This document shows positions 22,101-32,500 of a stretch of DNA of 64,000 nucleotides, piece by piece. The stretch is taken from assembly GCA_018806915.1 (NCBI GenBank), contig JAGKQI010000084.1, positions 248,001 through 312,000 of the forward strand. Reading direction: 5' to 3'. Within the stretch, counting starts at the first letter, position 1; the number at the start of each line of letters is the position of its first letter. The notes under the pieces were generated by a model that was given only the letters and a program-made list of their open reading frames with translations, was not told the DNA's origin and did not search any database. The position numbers were made by a program, and so were the translations under genes. The DNA is from Phytophthora colocasiae. Lineage: Eukaryota > Oomycota > Peronosporomycetes > Peronosporales > Peronosporaceae.

Positions 22101-22182
22101 GGCATTTCGACGGACAGTGCGTCATTTCGGTAAGCTTTGCGCTTCTCGTAACGTGTCACTTAAGGACTGCGAACGCCAATAA
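19171..22182 (+). CDS. Transportin-3/importin-13-like nuclear transport receptor
   Basis: A 1003-residue intronless protein of the importin-beta superfamily, closest by eye to transportin-3/Mtr10/importin-13. These carry cargo such as SR proteins through nuclear pores under Ran control. Evidence: the N-terminal helix pair with NPQETQAADTFLRGFQLTP (AW-type first HEAT repeat), then IFFSAQTLANKLRRQL, a hallmark of this subfamily. The rest is continuous alpha-helical HEAT repeat with no membrane segment. The length fits the family (about 920-1000). The ATG at 19171 is the first in the frame and follows an A-rich leader. It converges with the GAF gene, 190 bp away. Intact and probably essential. 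Confidence 0.85.
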   Translation: MASPATDSAQLEAVVLQALGSLYAPHLTNPQETQAADTFLRGFQLTPAAFDVCASLLDQLLLNSGSLNSDHIPTIFFSAQTLANKLRRQLSTSTGAAGAWSRRIVSWLSCDVKLPKIVVTQLLLALVAVLPRLQTEDLKLQDTPDNSSQLLAVIRQSYAQCNAQSVVGYALLHLSVTPRVTVEFLLLLVEEVDSLTERSTRQRMQSEVDAWAPAVLDKMLPQLMHEASSRAGNSPDDVETQETVLRALTSWLRYVKVEAAVVVRNPLLHSLLGFLARDELFDASVDLAVELVKSYAHEQLVVQWLAPRLLSLRGAFAAAAEAEDVDACLGLCRIFTEMGEAYLELLLHNGAGNDHVALVDLLLDCMSYPDAEIADVTIPFWFKWLGELQHRITPAMLAQYKSRLERLAGLCMQKLQFRNEFPSLPTDKQQDFKAFRQELGDIMRDCCQLLGVEAVLQHCVNGLNQIFQAPAESRSWEAVEAHLYCFRSIARDVEKTKANAEVLDGPISLIFDHLSRFSDHPAICYTSCLIVSRYSEWLRAHPTSLSAQVQFLNTCVTKSAGDPRYGEWEVARAAASAVRALAMDCWSMLGGDIVTFYLHIEQNELMAVEDQVLILEGICAGVSSSNDLPRILSVLDQVMKGIGQRLATLLASTSARSHVQVALNELLRLMCIYEYLDITKLQGEKHPLMMLTEQLWPLFNQMLALYRGHDELVERVCRCYKRILRTCGDQIIPLLPQLVDNLLAFYQAEPKSSYLYTASMVLKFFAHSHNHAETDALFARMLFTLIETTTPIFASVDEMQARPDVVEEFFFLMERAVRCVPQVLAAPVSGGQRPLMTSIFSCAVSALAISHNDANKAVLCFLEQVYVESQAGDSRVELVSLCAVSNGEDSNKMLVSYLLRGVVLGALAPSRVDADYGSAAGVLVQLAKVNGPQLQQWIAGWFEQATAGSFATAAVNFLTLDEAKEFQSELFSSENERAFRRTVRHFGKLCASRNVSLKDCERQ

Positions 22183-22372
22183 GAGACGATGCAACTGCTT
22201 CAGCATCAAGACCAGCAGAAAGATATGTCCAAGCACAGGTAGGCTCATTCTGTACCAGTACATTGATGTGGTATGCAGGATAGCAATAGTGGCTAGTGGT
22301 TGCTTCGGTGGGTATTGATCCTCTCTATATTCAAGAAACAGGCTCTGTTCGCTTCTACTGCAGTCATTCAAG

Positions 22373-25300
22373 TCACATTCCACTTGGCTGGTCAGTTTCC
22401 GCGGTGGAGGTTCTAGATGACAAGTGCAGATCGATGGCATAGGTGGAGTTAGTCGATAAGTGGCTGCCTTCCCTGCACTGGCGCGAGCTGTCTTCGTCTT
22501 CATTTGCTGCAGCACCTTCATCCAGTGCCCCGTAGGTCCATCCCACGTCTTCCGTGTAGGTGTCGCCATTTTCGCCAGCAGCCCACAAGGTAGGATCGTA
22601 TGCGCTGCTGTCACCCCACTGGTATACTCCGTTGTCTTGAGCCAGCTGCTCTTGATCTTGAACTGCAGCGTGGGCATCACCCGTCCAGTCGTACGACGTT
22701 GGAGGGGCGTCTTCAGTGTCGTAAGCTTCCGGCCAAGACGTTAATCCATCTTCACTTACGGGTTCCTGCTCTAACAGGGCCTCCATACCAGGAACAGGTA
22801 ATTCAGAATCCTCCAGCATGTCAGTTTCTGCGTCTCTGTTCTCGACACCACTCGGGCAGATACTGGCATTCTCAACAAGGACTGTGTCTGGAATTACCGA
22901 AACGCTTTCATCAGACTCGTTGAAGTTTGCAAGGCTCTCTGCGTCTTGCACATGTGCTGCATCACTGGGTTCATGTTGGAATGAGCTGGTAGCCGAAGAG
23001 GTCGCAGGACGAGGTTCAGGTTGGAATGAGCTGGTAGCTGAAGAGGTCGCAGGACGAGGTTCAGGTGGTGCTCTGTGCTTAGGATCCGCAGAGGCCACGC
23101 GTCGAACGTTGTATGCAGATGGAGCTATGCTGAGGACAGTGGCAATGGAAGCATGCCTTCCAGATTGGCGTGAATTTACAGTTCGTTCGTACTGTGGGGT
23201 CGTTATCCCAACGGTAGGAGCTGCCGTCGTGTCGCTGTCTTCATCTTCACTTTTCCACTTCCGTAGGCTTTCAAGATGATCCGTTAGGGTTGCCAATTGA
23301 GCCTGCATGATCTCTGGTGGACAGGTATCATAGAGCTGCTGAGCTGTGATGTGGTGCAGTAAACCAGCGAAGACAATGCAGAAATGGCCAAGCAGCTCCA
23401 GCATGAGTCGGTCTTCAGTCTTTTGTGCTGCTTCACGTTCGTTATTCACCACGATGTCAGCAGCAGATTCATTCCCTGCTCCCTCGGAGACAGTTAGTGT
23501 GAAAGGAGAAGCTGACAAGCGAGCTTTGGCAACACGAGAGACTTGGATCATCCCAAAAGGTAGCGAGCCGTTCCCCCACGGTGAAAGAATCGGCACAAGA
23601 TACAAACCACGAGCTCCTCCAGGGATATCCACTGTGTCGTTGAAAGCTGCATCAGCTGTAGGTTGGGGCAGGACGATCGATTCTGCGTCCGAGCGTAGCA
23701 GCAGCGAGCAGAGAGAAGCTTGACTGCTGACGTAGCAACGCACTACAGTTGGAGAATCGTCAGTCGATGAGTTCTCGCCCACATGCCACAGCTTACGAGC
23801 AGCAGCGTCCAGGATGAAGATGCGAAGCTGCTTGACACCCAGACACTCTGCTAGCTCCTTCTCAGCTACAGCTACAAGCTGCACTACCGATGGGATCGAG
23901 GGTTCTGGAGACTCCGGCGATTCTGGACTTGGTGCATGGTGTGATGTTGAGGCCTTGACGACTATCTCGCTCGGCATTTGCAAGACCTGGTGCATTTTGT
24001 GATTGATCTTCTGCAGCGTCTTGGATACAGCTGTTTGACGAAGGATGATGCCTGCTTGAATAGCTAGCAGAGATCCAAGAATCTGGTCGTTGGCTGAGAA
24101 GGGTTTCTGATGGGTCGTGTTCCAAGCTCGAAGCACTGCGAAGACACCGAGATTGTTCGTCTTGCTATCCTTGCCTCCTACGTGGGCCTCGAGATAAAGC
24201 TGCAGCTCATGCACGAGCGGAAGTGCCAGGACTTCCCGTGATGTCGTTCCAATGACCGAGTCTGTGGAGCTGTAGAAGCGTGGATCGTCGTTGGCGCAGT
24301 GTACATTGCAGAGCAAATTGTGACGTGCTGCATAGCCGGAAATTCCCTTGTCCAGAGGCAATTCCCAACGTTCAACGCCGCGTTCGGAACAAGTGGCGAC
24401 CAGTTTACGAGCTGCGTGGTCGACTGTGAAGAGCGCTGCGTGTTCGCAGTGCAGCAGCTCACATATCCGCTTTAACAGCGTCTGCAACACGGTGGGAAGA
24501 TGTGTGGAGCAGACGACGTGAACGCAGCTATTGAGCCATTTCTTCAGTACAACAGACAAGTTGATAGCGTTGGTGATGCTGAACTGCGAGTCCACTTTCT
24601 CCAACACTTTCAAGATGCTGGGGTCGATGTACTGATACGCTTCAGCCGTCACGAAGTGGCTAGCAGCGCCTAGAGCAGTAACTTCCCGAGCCACCTGCAT
24701 CCTCGCGGACGAACCCATTCTTCTTGGAGTTGACGACGTGATGGATACAGGTGACGAGGCACTGTTTGGGCGGCCTCCGTGGTTATTGTCACCCTTCTTT
24801 TGCTTGGATAAAGGCGAGACATGATCTGTATCACTGGATACTTCGTCGTAGTCTTCTTCTCGAGCTTTGGTTTCATGCATATGGTGCAAAGCTTCGATCT
24901 CTGCTTTCAGGCGCTTGATCTTCTTCTCCTGGTTGGACGTCAGGGCTCTATCTTCAGTATGTCGAGCCTCGAGTACCCGAAGTTTTCGGAGGAAGTCCTG
25001 GTTCTCCCGTGCAAGCGCTTGGAGTGCACTCTGTTTAGCCGAAGAATCCGAGGAGTTGTGCTGCTGGTCCACCAGTTTCTGCAGATTAGTGTACACAGCT
25101 GCATAGCGGGCAGCAAGTTTGTCGTATTCATGCCGCTGTCTAAGCACCGCTTTGTCCAATTCGTCGATTCGAGCTTGCTGCTGCGCCGTCTGGACTTGAA
25201 ATTGCTGATTCTCATGATTGAGTTTGGTAATTTTCTTCTCAGCCGAGTGGCGGTACTTGGTACTAGCTGAGACCTCCCTTTCGAGAACTACCAGTCGCTG

Positions 25301-25990
25301 CTTCAACGATGAAATCGTCTGCGCGTCGTGCAGCATTTTCTCCTGGAGAAGAGGGTCTTTTGGTCGCAAGGGAACAGCTTCAGCATCTTCTTCAACCCTT
25401 TCAACGTTGAGTAGAGGATCACGATTGACAACTGACCGGGTATTAGCAGGTAATGGGGTCAGTCGACTGCGCTGTAAGGCTGCTAGATGAGGAGTAGTGC
25501 CGTTTGAAAAGCCCTGAAGCGCTCGTTTCTTGGACGAACTGTATACACAGGAACTGAGAGGACTATATCCCGGTAGATCAGGAGAGGAGCCACATCGATT
25601 CAGTATCGAGAGCTCCATTGCACGATTCTTCTTGATTGTAGAGTGATCACTAACGGCCTGTTCTTCACACTGTGGACCATTTTCTTCATTTTCCTCGTAG
25701 ACAACTGGAGCAGAAGTTGGTAACGTTGGTGGGCTGCTAACTGGAGCACTTGAGGGAGTTTTTGATCTCGTTTTTTTCTTTGCATGAGCTGAGATCGGGT
25801 CATTTCTTCGTCGTAATTTCGGAAGACTTACGGAACTTCCACTTGGAGAGATAACGCTTCTACTTGGTTCGTGGATGATAAAGAAAGAAGAATATGGAGT
25901 GAAAGGAGGGATGTTAGTAGCACGATGACTGTCATCAGCTGAACGTGGTTCCTCACGTCTGTGAGGAGTGCTGGAGCTAGGAACAGACAT
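22373..25990 (-). CDS. Coiled-coil protein with tandem GAF domains
   Basis: About 1205 residues, intronless. The start at 25990 (MSVPSSSTPHRREE) is preferred because the frame upstream runs through a likely intron end (TTTTTAG); the frame itself opens at 26059. Parts, counted from the upstream ATG: a Ser/Pro-rich N-terminus; a coiled coil at about 236-396 (SLKQRLVVLEREV onward); a GAF domain at about 520-670 (LLKRICELLHCEHAALFTV, DKGISGYAARHN, GVFAVLRAW); a second GAF-like domain at about 730-905 (AEKELAECLGVKQLRIFIL); and an acidic disordered tail with a duplicated PEPRPATSSATSSFQ unit. GAF domains bind cyclic nucleotides or other small ligands; the ligand here is unknown. Related oomycete GAF/coiled-coil proteins are often cytoskeletal or signalling, but that is inference. 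Confidence 0.78.
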   Translation of the reverse strand: MSVPSSSTPHRREEPRSADDSHRATNIPPFTPYSSFFIIHEPSRSVISPSGSSVSLPKLRRRNDPISAHAKKKTRSKTPSSAPVSSPPTLPTSAPVVYEENEENGPQCEEQAVSDHSTIKKNRAMELSILNRCGSSPDLPGYSPLSSCVYSSSKKRALQGFSNGTTPHLAALQRSRLTPLPANTRSVVNRDPLLNVERVEEDAEAVPLRPKDPLLQEKMLHDAQTISSLKQRLVVLEREVSASTKYRHSAEKKITKLNHENQQFQVQTAQQQARIDELDKAVLRQRHEYDKLAARYAAVYTNLQKLVDQQHNSSDSSAKQSALQALARENQDFLRKLRVLEARHTEDRALTSNQEKKIKRLKAEIEALHHMHETKAREEDYDEVSSDTDHVSPLSKQKKGDNNHGGRPNSASSPVSITSSTPRRMGSSARMQVAREVTALGAASHFVTAEAYQYIDPSILKVLEKVDSQFSITNAINLSVVLKKWLNSCVHVVCSTHLPTVLQTLLKRICELLHCEHAALFTVDHAARKLVATCSERGVERWELPLDKGISGYAARHNLLCNVHCANDDPRFYSSTDSVIGTTSREVLALPLVHELQLYLEAHVGGKDSKTNNLGVFAVLRAWNTTHQKPFSANDQILGSLLAIQAGIILRQTAVSKTLQKINHKMHQVLQMPSEIVVKASTSHHAPSPESPESPEPSIPSVVQLVAVAEKELAECLGVKQLRIFILDAAARKLWHVGENSSTDDSPTVVRCYVSSQASLCSLLLRSDAESIVLPQPTADAAFNDTVDIPGGARGLYLVPILSPWGNGSLPFGMIQVSRVAKARLSASPFTLTVSEGAGNESAADIVVNNEREAAQKTEDRLMLELLGHFCIVFAGLLHHITAQQLYDTCPPEIMQAQLATLTDHLESLRKWKSEDEDSDTTAAPTVGITTPQYERTVNSRQSGRHASIATVLSIAPSAYNVRRVASADPKHRAPPEPRPATSSATSSFQPEPRPATSSATSSFQHEPSDAAHVQDAESLANFNESDESVSVIPDTVLVENASICPSGVENRDAETDMLEDSELPVPGMEALLEQEPVSEDGLTSWPEAYDTEDAPPTSYDWTGDAHAAVQDQEQLAQDNGVYQWGDSSAYDPTLWAAGENGDTYTEDVGWTYGALDEGAAANEDEDSSRQCREGSHLSTNSTYAIDLHLSSRTSTAETDQPSGM

Positions 25991-26281
25991 CGATCTAAAA
26001 ACCGAAAAGCGATTTATTTCCATCCTACCTACGTCGGAGTACATCAGAATGTGTTGCAAGTAAAGTACTACATGTAGTAAGACTTACTACATGTACTACA
26101 TGTTGTAACATTTTTCACGGAAACATGACAAACAGTTTTTTTTTTATTGGAGTAGACTGCAGCTCCGTACCGTGAGTCGATTGCCAGTAGCTTTACTACG
26201 CAAGGTCTACTTGATACAGCACTTCAAACCAGGATTCAAACCGAACTTCCACAGCAAAACGTGAATACGCAAAGCTGAGTC
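25991..26281. other. Intergenic region with ACTACATGT repeats
   Basis: 5' flank of the GAF gene. 26065-26108 carries overlapping inverted copies of TACTACATGT (TACTACATGTAGTA followed by TTACTACATGTACTACATG). A T9 run follows at 26136. No gene is seen. The piggyBac element PB3 begins at its right edge. Confidence 0.5.
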
Positions 26282-26595
26282 TTAACCCTTCTGCGGTGCA
26301 GGGGCGCATTATGCGCTCTTTGGGTATGTTTTTCATTTAGGTACGAAAACAGACTGCTTGAAGGGCGCATAAAGGCCCTTTTAGAAAAAAACGTACTTTA
26401 AAGAACTTCCAGAATTTCTACCAATAACTGCACTTTGTTTTCTTACGGCTAGGGTATTTTATAAACTACGACTTTTTTTTTTCGATGCGCAGCATAATCT
26501 TCCTGTGTGGCGTCTCTCTGCCGTCCATTTGAGATCCCCCCCGCCAATAGAAAGGTAAGATATTTACATAGATATATTATCAACATATTGGACTA

Positions 26596-28947
26596 ATGCG
26601 AACTACGTTCTCAGACGCAGAAGACAAGCTACTAGTGCAGATTGCTGCCCAATTCGAAGACGAAGGCCTGCGGGTTACATGGGCATATGTAGCCCGGCAG
26701 ATGCATGGGACGCGGACGTCTAAGGAGCTCCGGCTTCGGATGGAAAGCCTAAAGAGAACCTACGGCAAGGTAGTAAGGGCCTTCCCGCGATGCTTCTTCG
26801 GAGAACAACACACGTCGGCGCTCCGTCGTGTAGCCCTTCCCGGTCGTTACTTGCAGGTGGCCCAAGGACTCTTTCACGAAAGGCAGCTACAGCTGCCACA
26901 AGCATCGTTGCCACAGCAACTGCCGCCGTCCAAGGTCAGTAAGAATGGTGTGATTCGGTGCTACGTGTACTTGACGTTGTTCGTGTATGTGCTATAGGTG
27001 ACGAGCTACGAGAAGCAGTGGCAGAGCGTGGTGGCGGCGCAGTACAGCAGTGTCGCGGTGCAGCGCAAGACACCGGTGCAGCCGTTGACACCAACGTCCA
27101 AGGTGCGTGATGAATGTGTACTGGACGACGGTGCACTAGTTGCTAATGTTGTGTGCATGCGTAAGGTGCAGGTGGTGAGCATCGAGCAGCAGGCGGACTA
27201 CATCTCATCGATGCTGTGCAAGGTGTGTGAGGTCTTTATGGAGGTGGTGCTTCTGATGGCTGATGCTGCTATGTGTTTTGTAGGACTTGGACATCAGGAC
27301 GATGCTGGCACAGCGTACGCTGGTACTGTCGGTAGAGGTGAGAAAGAACTACATGGACTGTGTGGGTGCTGTGGTTGTTGACGTTATTTGCGTACTGTGT
27401 ATGTAGCTCACGAGCATCGTGTAGGAGTTGTTGTTAGTGACGCCGCTGGCCGAGGTGGGGAAGCCGTGTTGTGAGATGGACACAAGATGCTGACGTTGTG
27501 CTATGTGATATGCAGTTTCCAAGCGCCGTGGATCAGCAGCAGTGGATGATGAGGGTGGCGTTACTGGCCCAGGTGAGCGGAATTATATTGTAGAGGTGTT
27601 CTGTGTTAGTGACATCGTTATGCTTGCTGTGTAGTTACCAAACGTCGCGTGTGCGTGAGTTCTGCTAGTGGTGTACGTACGTCGAGACGTAGGCGTGCAG
27701 CTGCTGAACGTCCGATTGGTGGACAATCTGCTCGTGGTCGTGCACTTCGAAGTGCTAGTAATGAACTTGCTTCGGGTGCTTTGGCTGGCACAAGTGACGG
27801 TCGTGCTTCGGCCATTGGACGTGCTGCTGGTGATGACTTTGTTTCGAGTGGCCAAGTTGGCAGCGATGAACTTGCTCGTGGTGGACGTGCGCTTCGAGGT
27901 GAACGTGCGCTTCGAGGTGAACGTCCAGCTGGTGATGAACTTGCTTCGGTGGTAATGCTGGCACAAGTGGACGAGTTTCCGGACAGTGAACGTCCAGCTG
28001 GTGATGATCTTGCTTCAGTGGTATTGCGCACAAGTGGTGGACGAGCTTTGGACAGCGATCGTGCTACTGGTGATGAGCGTGCTTCGAGTGGTATTGCTGG
28101 CACAAGTGGTGGACGAGTTTCGGACAGTGAACGTCCAGCTGGTGATGAACTTGCTTCGAGTGGTATTGCTGGCACTAGTGGTAGACGGGCTGGTCACAGC
28201 CCTCACGTATTAAATTCATCCAGTGATTCTGACGTATCCGGTAAGAATGTACATTCCCTTGTATCACTGTCGTTTACGGCTGATTGAGTTTCATTGTAGA
28301 TCAAGCGCCTGCTCCATTACCCCATAGCGATGCTGTGGTTGCAGTCGGACTTATTTTTAGGGACATCACTCGCGGGGACGTGAGGCAGAAGGCTGGGAAG
28401 ACACAGGATAATGCCGGTGAAGTTCTTTCTTGGGGAGTTGTTCGCCTAATTCGGGCGATGAGTCCTGTTACCAATAGGGATATTTTCTGGATGTTGGGGC
28501 AGGTGTTGGCAACATCATCGCTCAAGTAGCGATAGCAACATCAGCCCGGGCATGCGTTGGCATAGAAGTTCAGGTGATCTTTGTCAACTTGCAGAGCGTT
28601 GCCTCCATCGGTTTGTTGGAAGATTCCCGCACCTTGGCAAAGTGATGATCAAGAAAACAGACGTGCGGGATGTTTCATTTTCAAGCAACCCTGCTACGCG
28701 TGATGCTACATTAGTATTCGCGAATATTTTTTATTTGAAGAAGACGCGAAGCTGGTGGTGGCCGAGAGCTCGCAACTTTATCAAAGGCTCGCTTACTGGC
28801 GGCTACATCTCGATTCTGCCCAAGACATCGAAAGTCGTGCACAGAGCCGTTTTGTCTTCGCTGAGTCTAGCAGATGAAATCCTTGTGAGATGTAGCTGGA
28901 AGGCTGATCGAGTTCCTGTGTATCTGTACAACAGCAATACAAAGTAG
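26596..28947 (+). pseudogene. Myb/SANT-like protein with C-terminal DOT1-type methyltransferase domain
   Basis: Exon 1 (26596-26934) encodes a Myb/SANT-like DNA-binding domain (FSDAEDKLLVQIAAQFEDEG, TWAYVARQMHG, RMESLKRTYGKV) and ends at CCAAG/GTCAGT. Several tiny exons follow, split by ~60-bp introns (for example 27100-27170). Then comes an Arg/Ser/Gly-rich repeat segment (27650-28230), an intron, and 28300-28947. The last part reads FLDVGAGVGNIIAQVAIAT (28480-28536), matching SAM motif I of DOT1 histone H3K79 methyltransferases. It continues with CVGIEV, ATLVFANIFYLKK (the place of the VFxNN motif, second Asn changed to Ile) and SWKADRVPVYLYNS. Frameshifts near 28478 and 28620 break the domain. 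Coding as one protein is inferred from strand, spacing and splice sites. Confidence 0.62.
26921..28200 (+). repeat. PB3 left inverted arm
   Basis: From GCCGTCCAAGGTCAGTAAG at about 26925 onward this segment is the reverse complement of 33826 downward, with very few differences. One amino acid in the 127 codons of 26998-27378 differs. The match continues through the introns, so it is not protein-level selection. After about 27950 the two arms differ in the number of ~70-bp coding repeats. Confidence 0.85.
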
Positions 28948-29557
28948 TATCACAGCCTTCCCAACAATAACTACTGTCAATTTGCACCAAACACATCGTA
29001 CATTTAAGTGGAATTCAGGTAAACACATGCACTAGAAGCATACTAAACTCAAGTTACATACAGGTAAACACATGCGCTAAAAGCATACTAAACTCAAGTT
29101 ACATACAGGTAAACACATGCACTAGAAGCATACTAAATTCAAGTTACATACAGGTAAACACATGCACTAGAAGCATACTAAACTCAAGTTACACACAGGT
29201 AAACACATGCGCTAACAGCATACTAAACTCAAGTTACATACAGGTAAACACATGCACTAGAAGCATACTAAATTCAAGTTACATACAGGTAAACACATGC
29301 ACTAGAAGCATACTAAACTCAAGTTACATACAGGTAAACACATGCACTAGAAGCATACTAAATTCAAGTTACATACAGGTAAACACATGCACTCAAACAA
29401 ACAACTTCACCTATATTTGAATTTGGCGTACTACAGGTGGCCTCGACTCGTTGTCACCTGCTGCTGCTTTCAGCATGGCAAGCTTTGAGTGTCGCCTGAC
29501 GTTGCCCTTGTCAGTAAACAAATTTTGCTGAAGATAGAACTGATGGAATTTTTCCCA
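28948..29557. repeat. 45-bp tandem repeat array and flank
   Basis: 29016-29375 holds eight complete 45-bp units starting CAGGTAAACACATGCACTAG, then a partial ninth to 29393. Units differ at a few positions (ACTAGA/GCTAAC; AAACTC/AAATTC) in an alternating manner, suggesting earlier duplication of multi-unit blocks. It lies between the 3' ends of the two PB3 genes. 29394-29557 is probably the transposase 3' flank. Confidence 0.92.
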
Positions 29558-32500
29558 TCATGTTGCAGTAGTGTTTGGGCACATCCACGGCTTGACAGGT
29601 ACGTCGTGCAGTTCTCGGCACAAGCATACGTCATGGGAATAGCAGTAGGTCGTAACCTCGGTTGGGTATCTGCCCTCCCACCTGCATACTATGCAGCGTC
29701 GACGTTTCCTCTGCCTTTTGTCATAAATTTGCCTTGACGAAACTGACGTACACACCATCGTCGCACCTCTAACACGGTCAACGCTTGGTCGTGCCGGCGG
29801 CATGTTTACTGCTTCAATTTCGTCTCTTGTAGCACATGCGCCAGTGTAAAGCATGCGCCCTTCACTTGGAGCGTTTTTCCACTGTCCATTCAGCAATTCC
29901 CCCACAAGCTCCATCATAAACTTTCGATGAGGGTCTCGGATGGGCGGGGTGTCCGTTTTGACGAGACGTTGAGTGAGGTATGCGTTGGATCGCGCGACAT
30001 CGATTAGTGCTAATGCCAGCTTTTGTGCCAACGTCTATAGGAGTGTCCGTCAGAAATAGAGAAGCGTCCTCTAATTTGATCAAGTCTATCAACCCCTTGC
30101 ATATTGGCGTTGTAGTGGGCAACACACACTGGCGACGTAAATTCCTTTCGTTCTTTGCCAATCACTCGAGCCACACTTGTAATGGCTGTCGAATCTGCAT
30201 TGGAAATCATGTTGACTACATTGCCATCACACCAGGATGCCGCTAGCATACTGTGATCCCGAGCCACAGCCTGTCGGTAGTCTCCACGAGTGCAATCATC
30301 TTTGGGCAGTATTGAATGCGCAGGAAAGTGTTTGCTATTCGCACGAATTGTACCTCTCCCATAGAGACCTTTAAGCCGCAGTTCCTGCAGCAGCTGCACT
30401 GATGTATAGTAGTTGTCCATGTTCACAATTCGGTTCGTCCCAAGAGAGGTCGTGTAACTTCAAGCACATGCTGCCGGATTTTCGATACAGCTTCGAACTC
30501 CTCTCTCAAACTCTGGGCTTCCTCCAGCCCAACAACACCGTCTAAACGGTCCAAAATGTCACTTCGATTACAGTGAAGCTTGTAGTTCAGAGCTATCCAC
30601 GTAGTAGAACAGCACACCATATAAAGTCGGAAGTGATACTTGCCCGTTGGCTTGGTGGGGTTGTACACGATCATGTGTCGGCCTTGGCGAGTTCTGCAGG
30701 CGACACTAGCCTCGTCCAAAGCAACATTGCGTCCGACATTAACGTACTGCCCCCCGGTGATCTTTAGTAGATTCAGAAGCGGCCTAATCCTTGCCGCAGC
30801 ATCTTTCTCAAGAGTGGTTGGCGAAGCATTGAAGCTCAGGCAACGCCGAAGGAGCTTGAATCGATACAGTGACATGATAGAATCTAGAGCGGTTGTAGAT
30901 CCTCCAAACACTAAGTCTTCGGCTTGTTGACCCCAATAGTTTGCGTACTCCCCATTATCATTCACAGCCATGAAGAACAAAATTCCGAGGAAAGTCATCA
31001 ACTCGTCCAGCGTGAACGGGTTGCCGATGCGAATATCCTTTAAAGTAGCGTAGTGATTCGTCTCGTGTAATGTCTGGCGCCAGAAAAATAGTGGTATGTA
31101 CGCGAAAAAGCTTGAGCAGGCAGAGTGCTCGAAAGGTGCTTGTACTCAGGGCGGATGTGGGTCTTGGTTGTACCGTCGGCATGCGCATACAGGTAGGAGG
31201 GAGATTCAACGTCTTCTCCGGGGACAAATCGCATGTTTCTAATCGCCTCCACCTCTGATAGACTCGTGGGAAGAACGCTGCCAGGATCGAACGCTTCAAT
31301 GGGGTCTTCCACTGGGTCGGAGGCTTCAGAGTCGATGTCAAGCTCCTCACCAGGATCAGGCTCCACGAGAACACGCCAGTTAGGAGTTTTCAACTGTGTA
31401 AGTGCAACGTAATTCTTGATACCACGCTGTGCGACGCCAGCGTTGATGATCTCCAAGTTATTTTGAAATTGACTATCCAGCCATCGGATTTGAAAGAGAG
31501 TAGCGTTCTTCCCTTCTTCACAGAACGGTAAATGCGGCCGACAATGTAGGATGTACCAATCGGTCTGTATGCCTTAGCCTTCATCCACGTTTCATTGTCA
31601 GGTGTGAACGCGACCAGTTTGTCAATGTAGACATCTTGGAGTAGGATAGGCGTGGATCGTGGTGTTGTTTTGGCCTCATTGGGTGATCGAGATGTTGGGG
31701 TGTTCGCACGTGATGAAGATGGCGCAAGATTCATCGTGTCTGGACTACTGGCACCTCCGCTAATCACAGATACTCCGTCACTATCACCTTCATCGGCCAC
31801 TGATATAACGTCGTTGTCGCCAGTGTAACGGGTAGTACCGACACTAAAACTACCGCCACAAGATGCTCGAACATTGAGACACCGTGAGTTATCAATTTCA
31901 CCAACCGTGATGTTATTGCCAGCGCTTGCAACTGCTGCACTGCTTGAAACACACCCATACATTTCTGCCCGTCCAGTATTAGACTTAGGTTCGTTGCAAG
32001 CAGCCAAGCCAACACGCCCAACACTAGCAACCCGTCCACCATGAATAGTGCGACCACCTCTAGCAGTGCCACCTCTAGCCGTACGCCCACCTCTAGAAGT
32101 GCGCACATCTGCAGTAGTACGCCCACCACTAGACACACGCCCATATCTAGCCGTACGCCCATGTTTAGCTGTACGTTGTTCGCTAGTGCCACACGCACGA
32201 CGAACATCATTTCCACCACTAGTACCAGCACTACCACTCGAAGAACGTTCATCACCAGTAGCACGATCGCTGTCCAAAGCTCGTCCACCACTAGTGCCAA
32301 TACCACTCGAAGCAAGGTCATCACCAGCTGGACGTTCACTGTCCGAAACTCGTCCACCACTAGTGCCAGCAATACCTCTCGAAGAACGTTCATCACCAGT
32401 AGCACGATCGCTGTCCAAAGCTCGTCCACCACTAGTGCCAATACCACTCGAAGCAAGATCATCACCAGCTGGACGTTCACTGTCCGAAACTCGTCCACCA

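Noticed and set aside
22818..23279. Plus-strand frames opposite the GAF gene
   Set aside because: They run antisense to a long conserved coding region and include its repeated PEPRPATSS unit read backwards.
29016..29393. CRISPR-like repeat array
   Set aside because: Units are directly adjacent with no unique spacers and the genome is eukaryotic; it is a plain tandem repeat.
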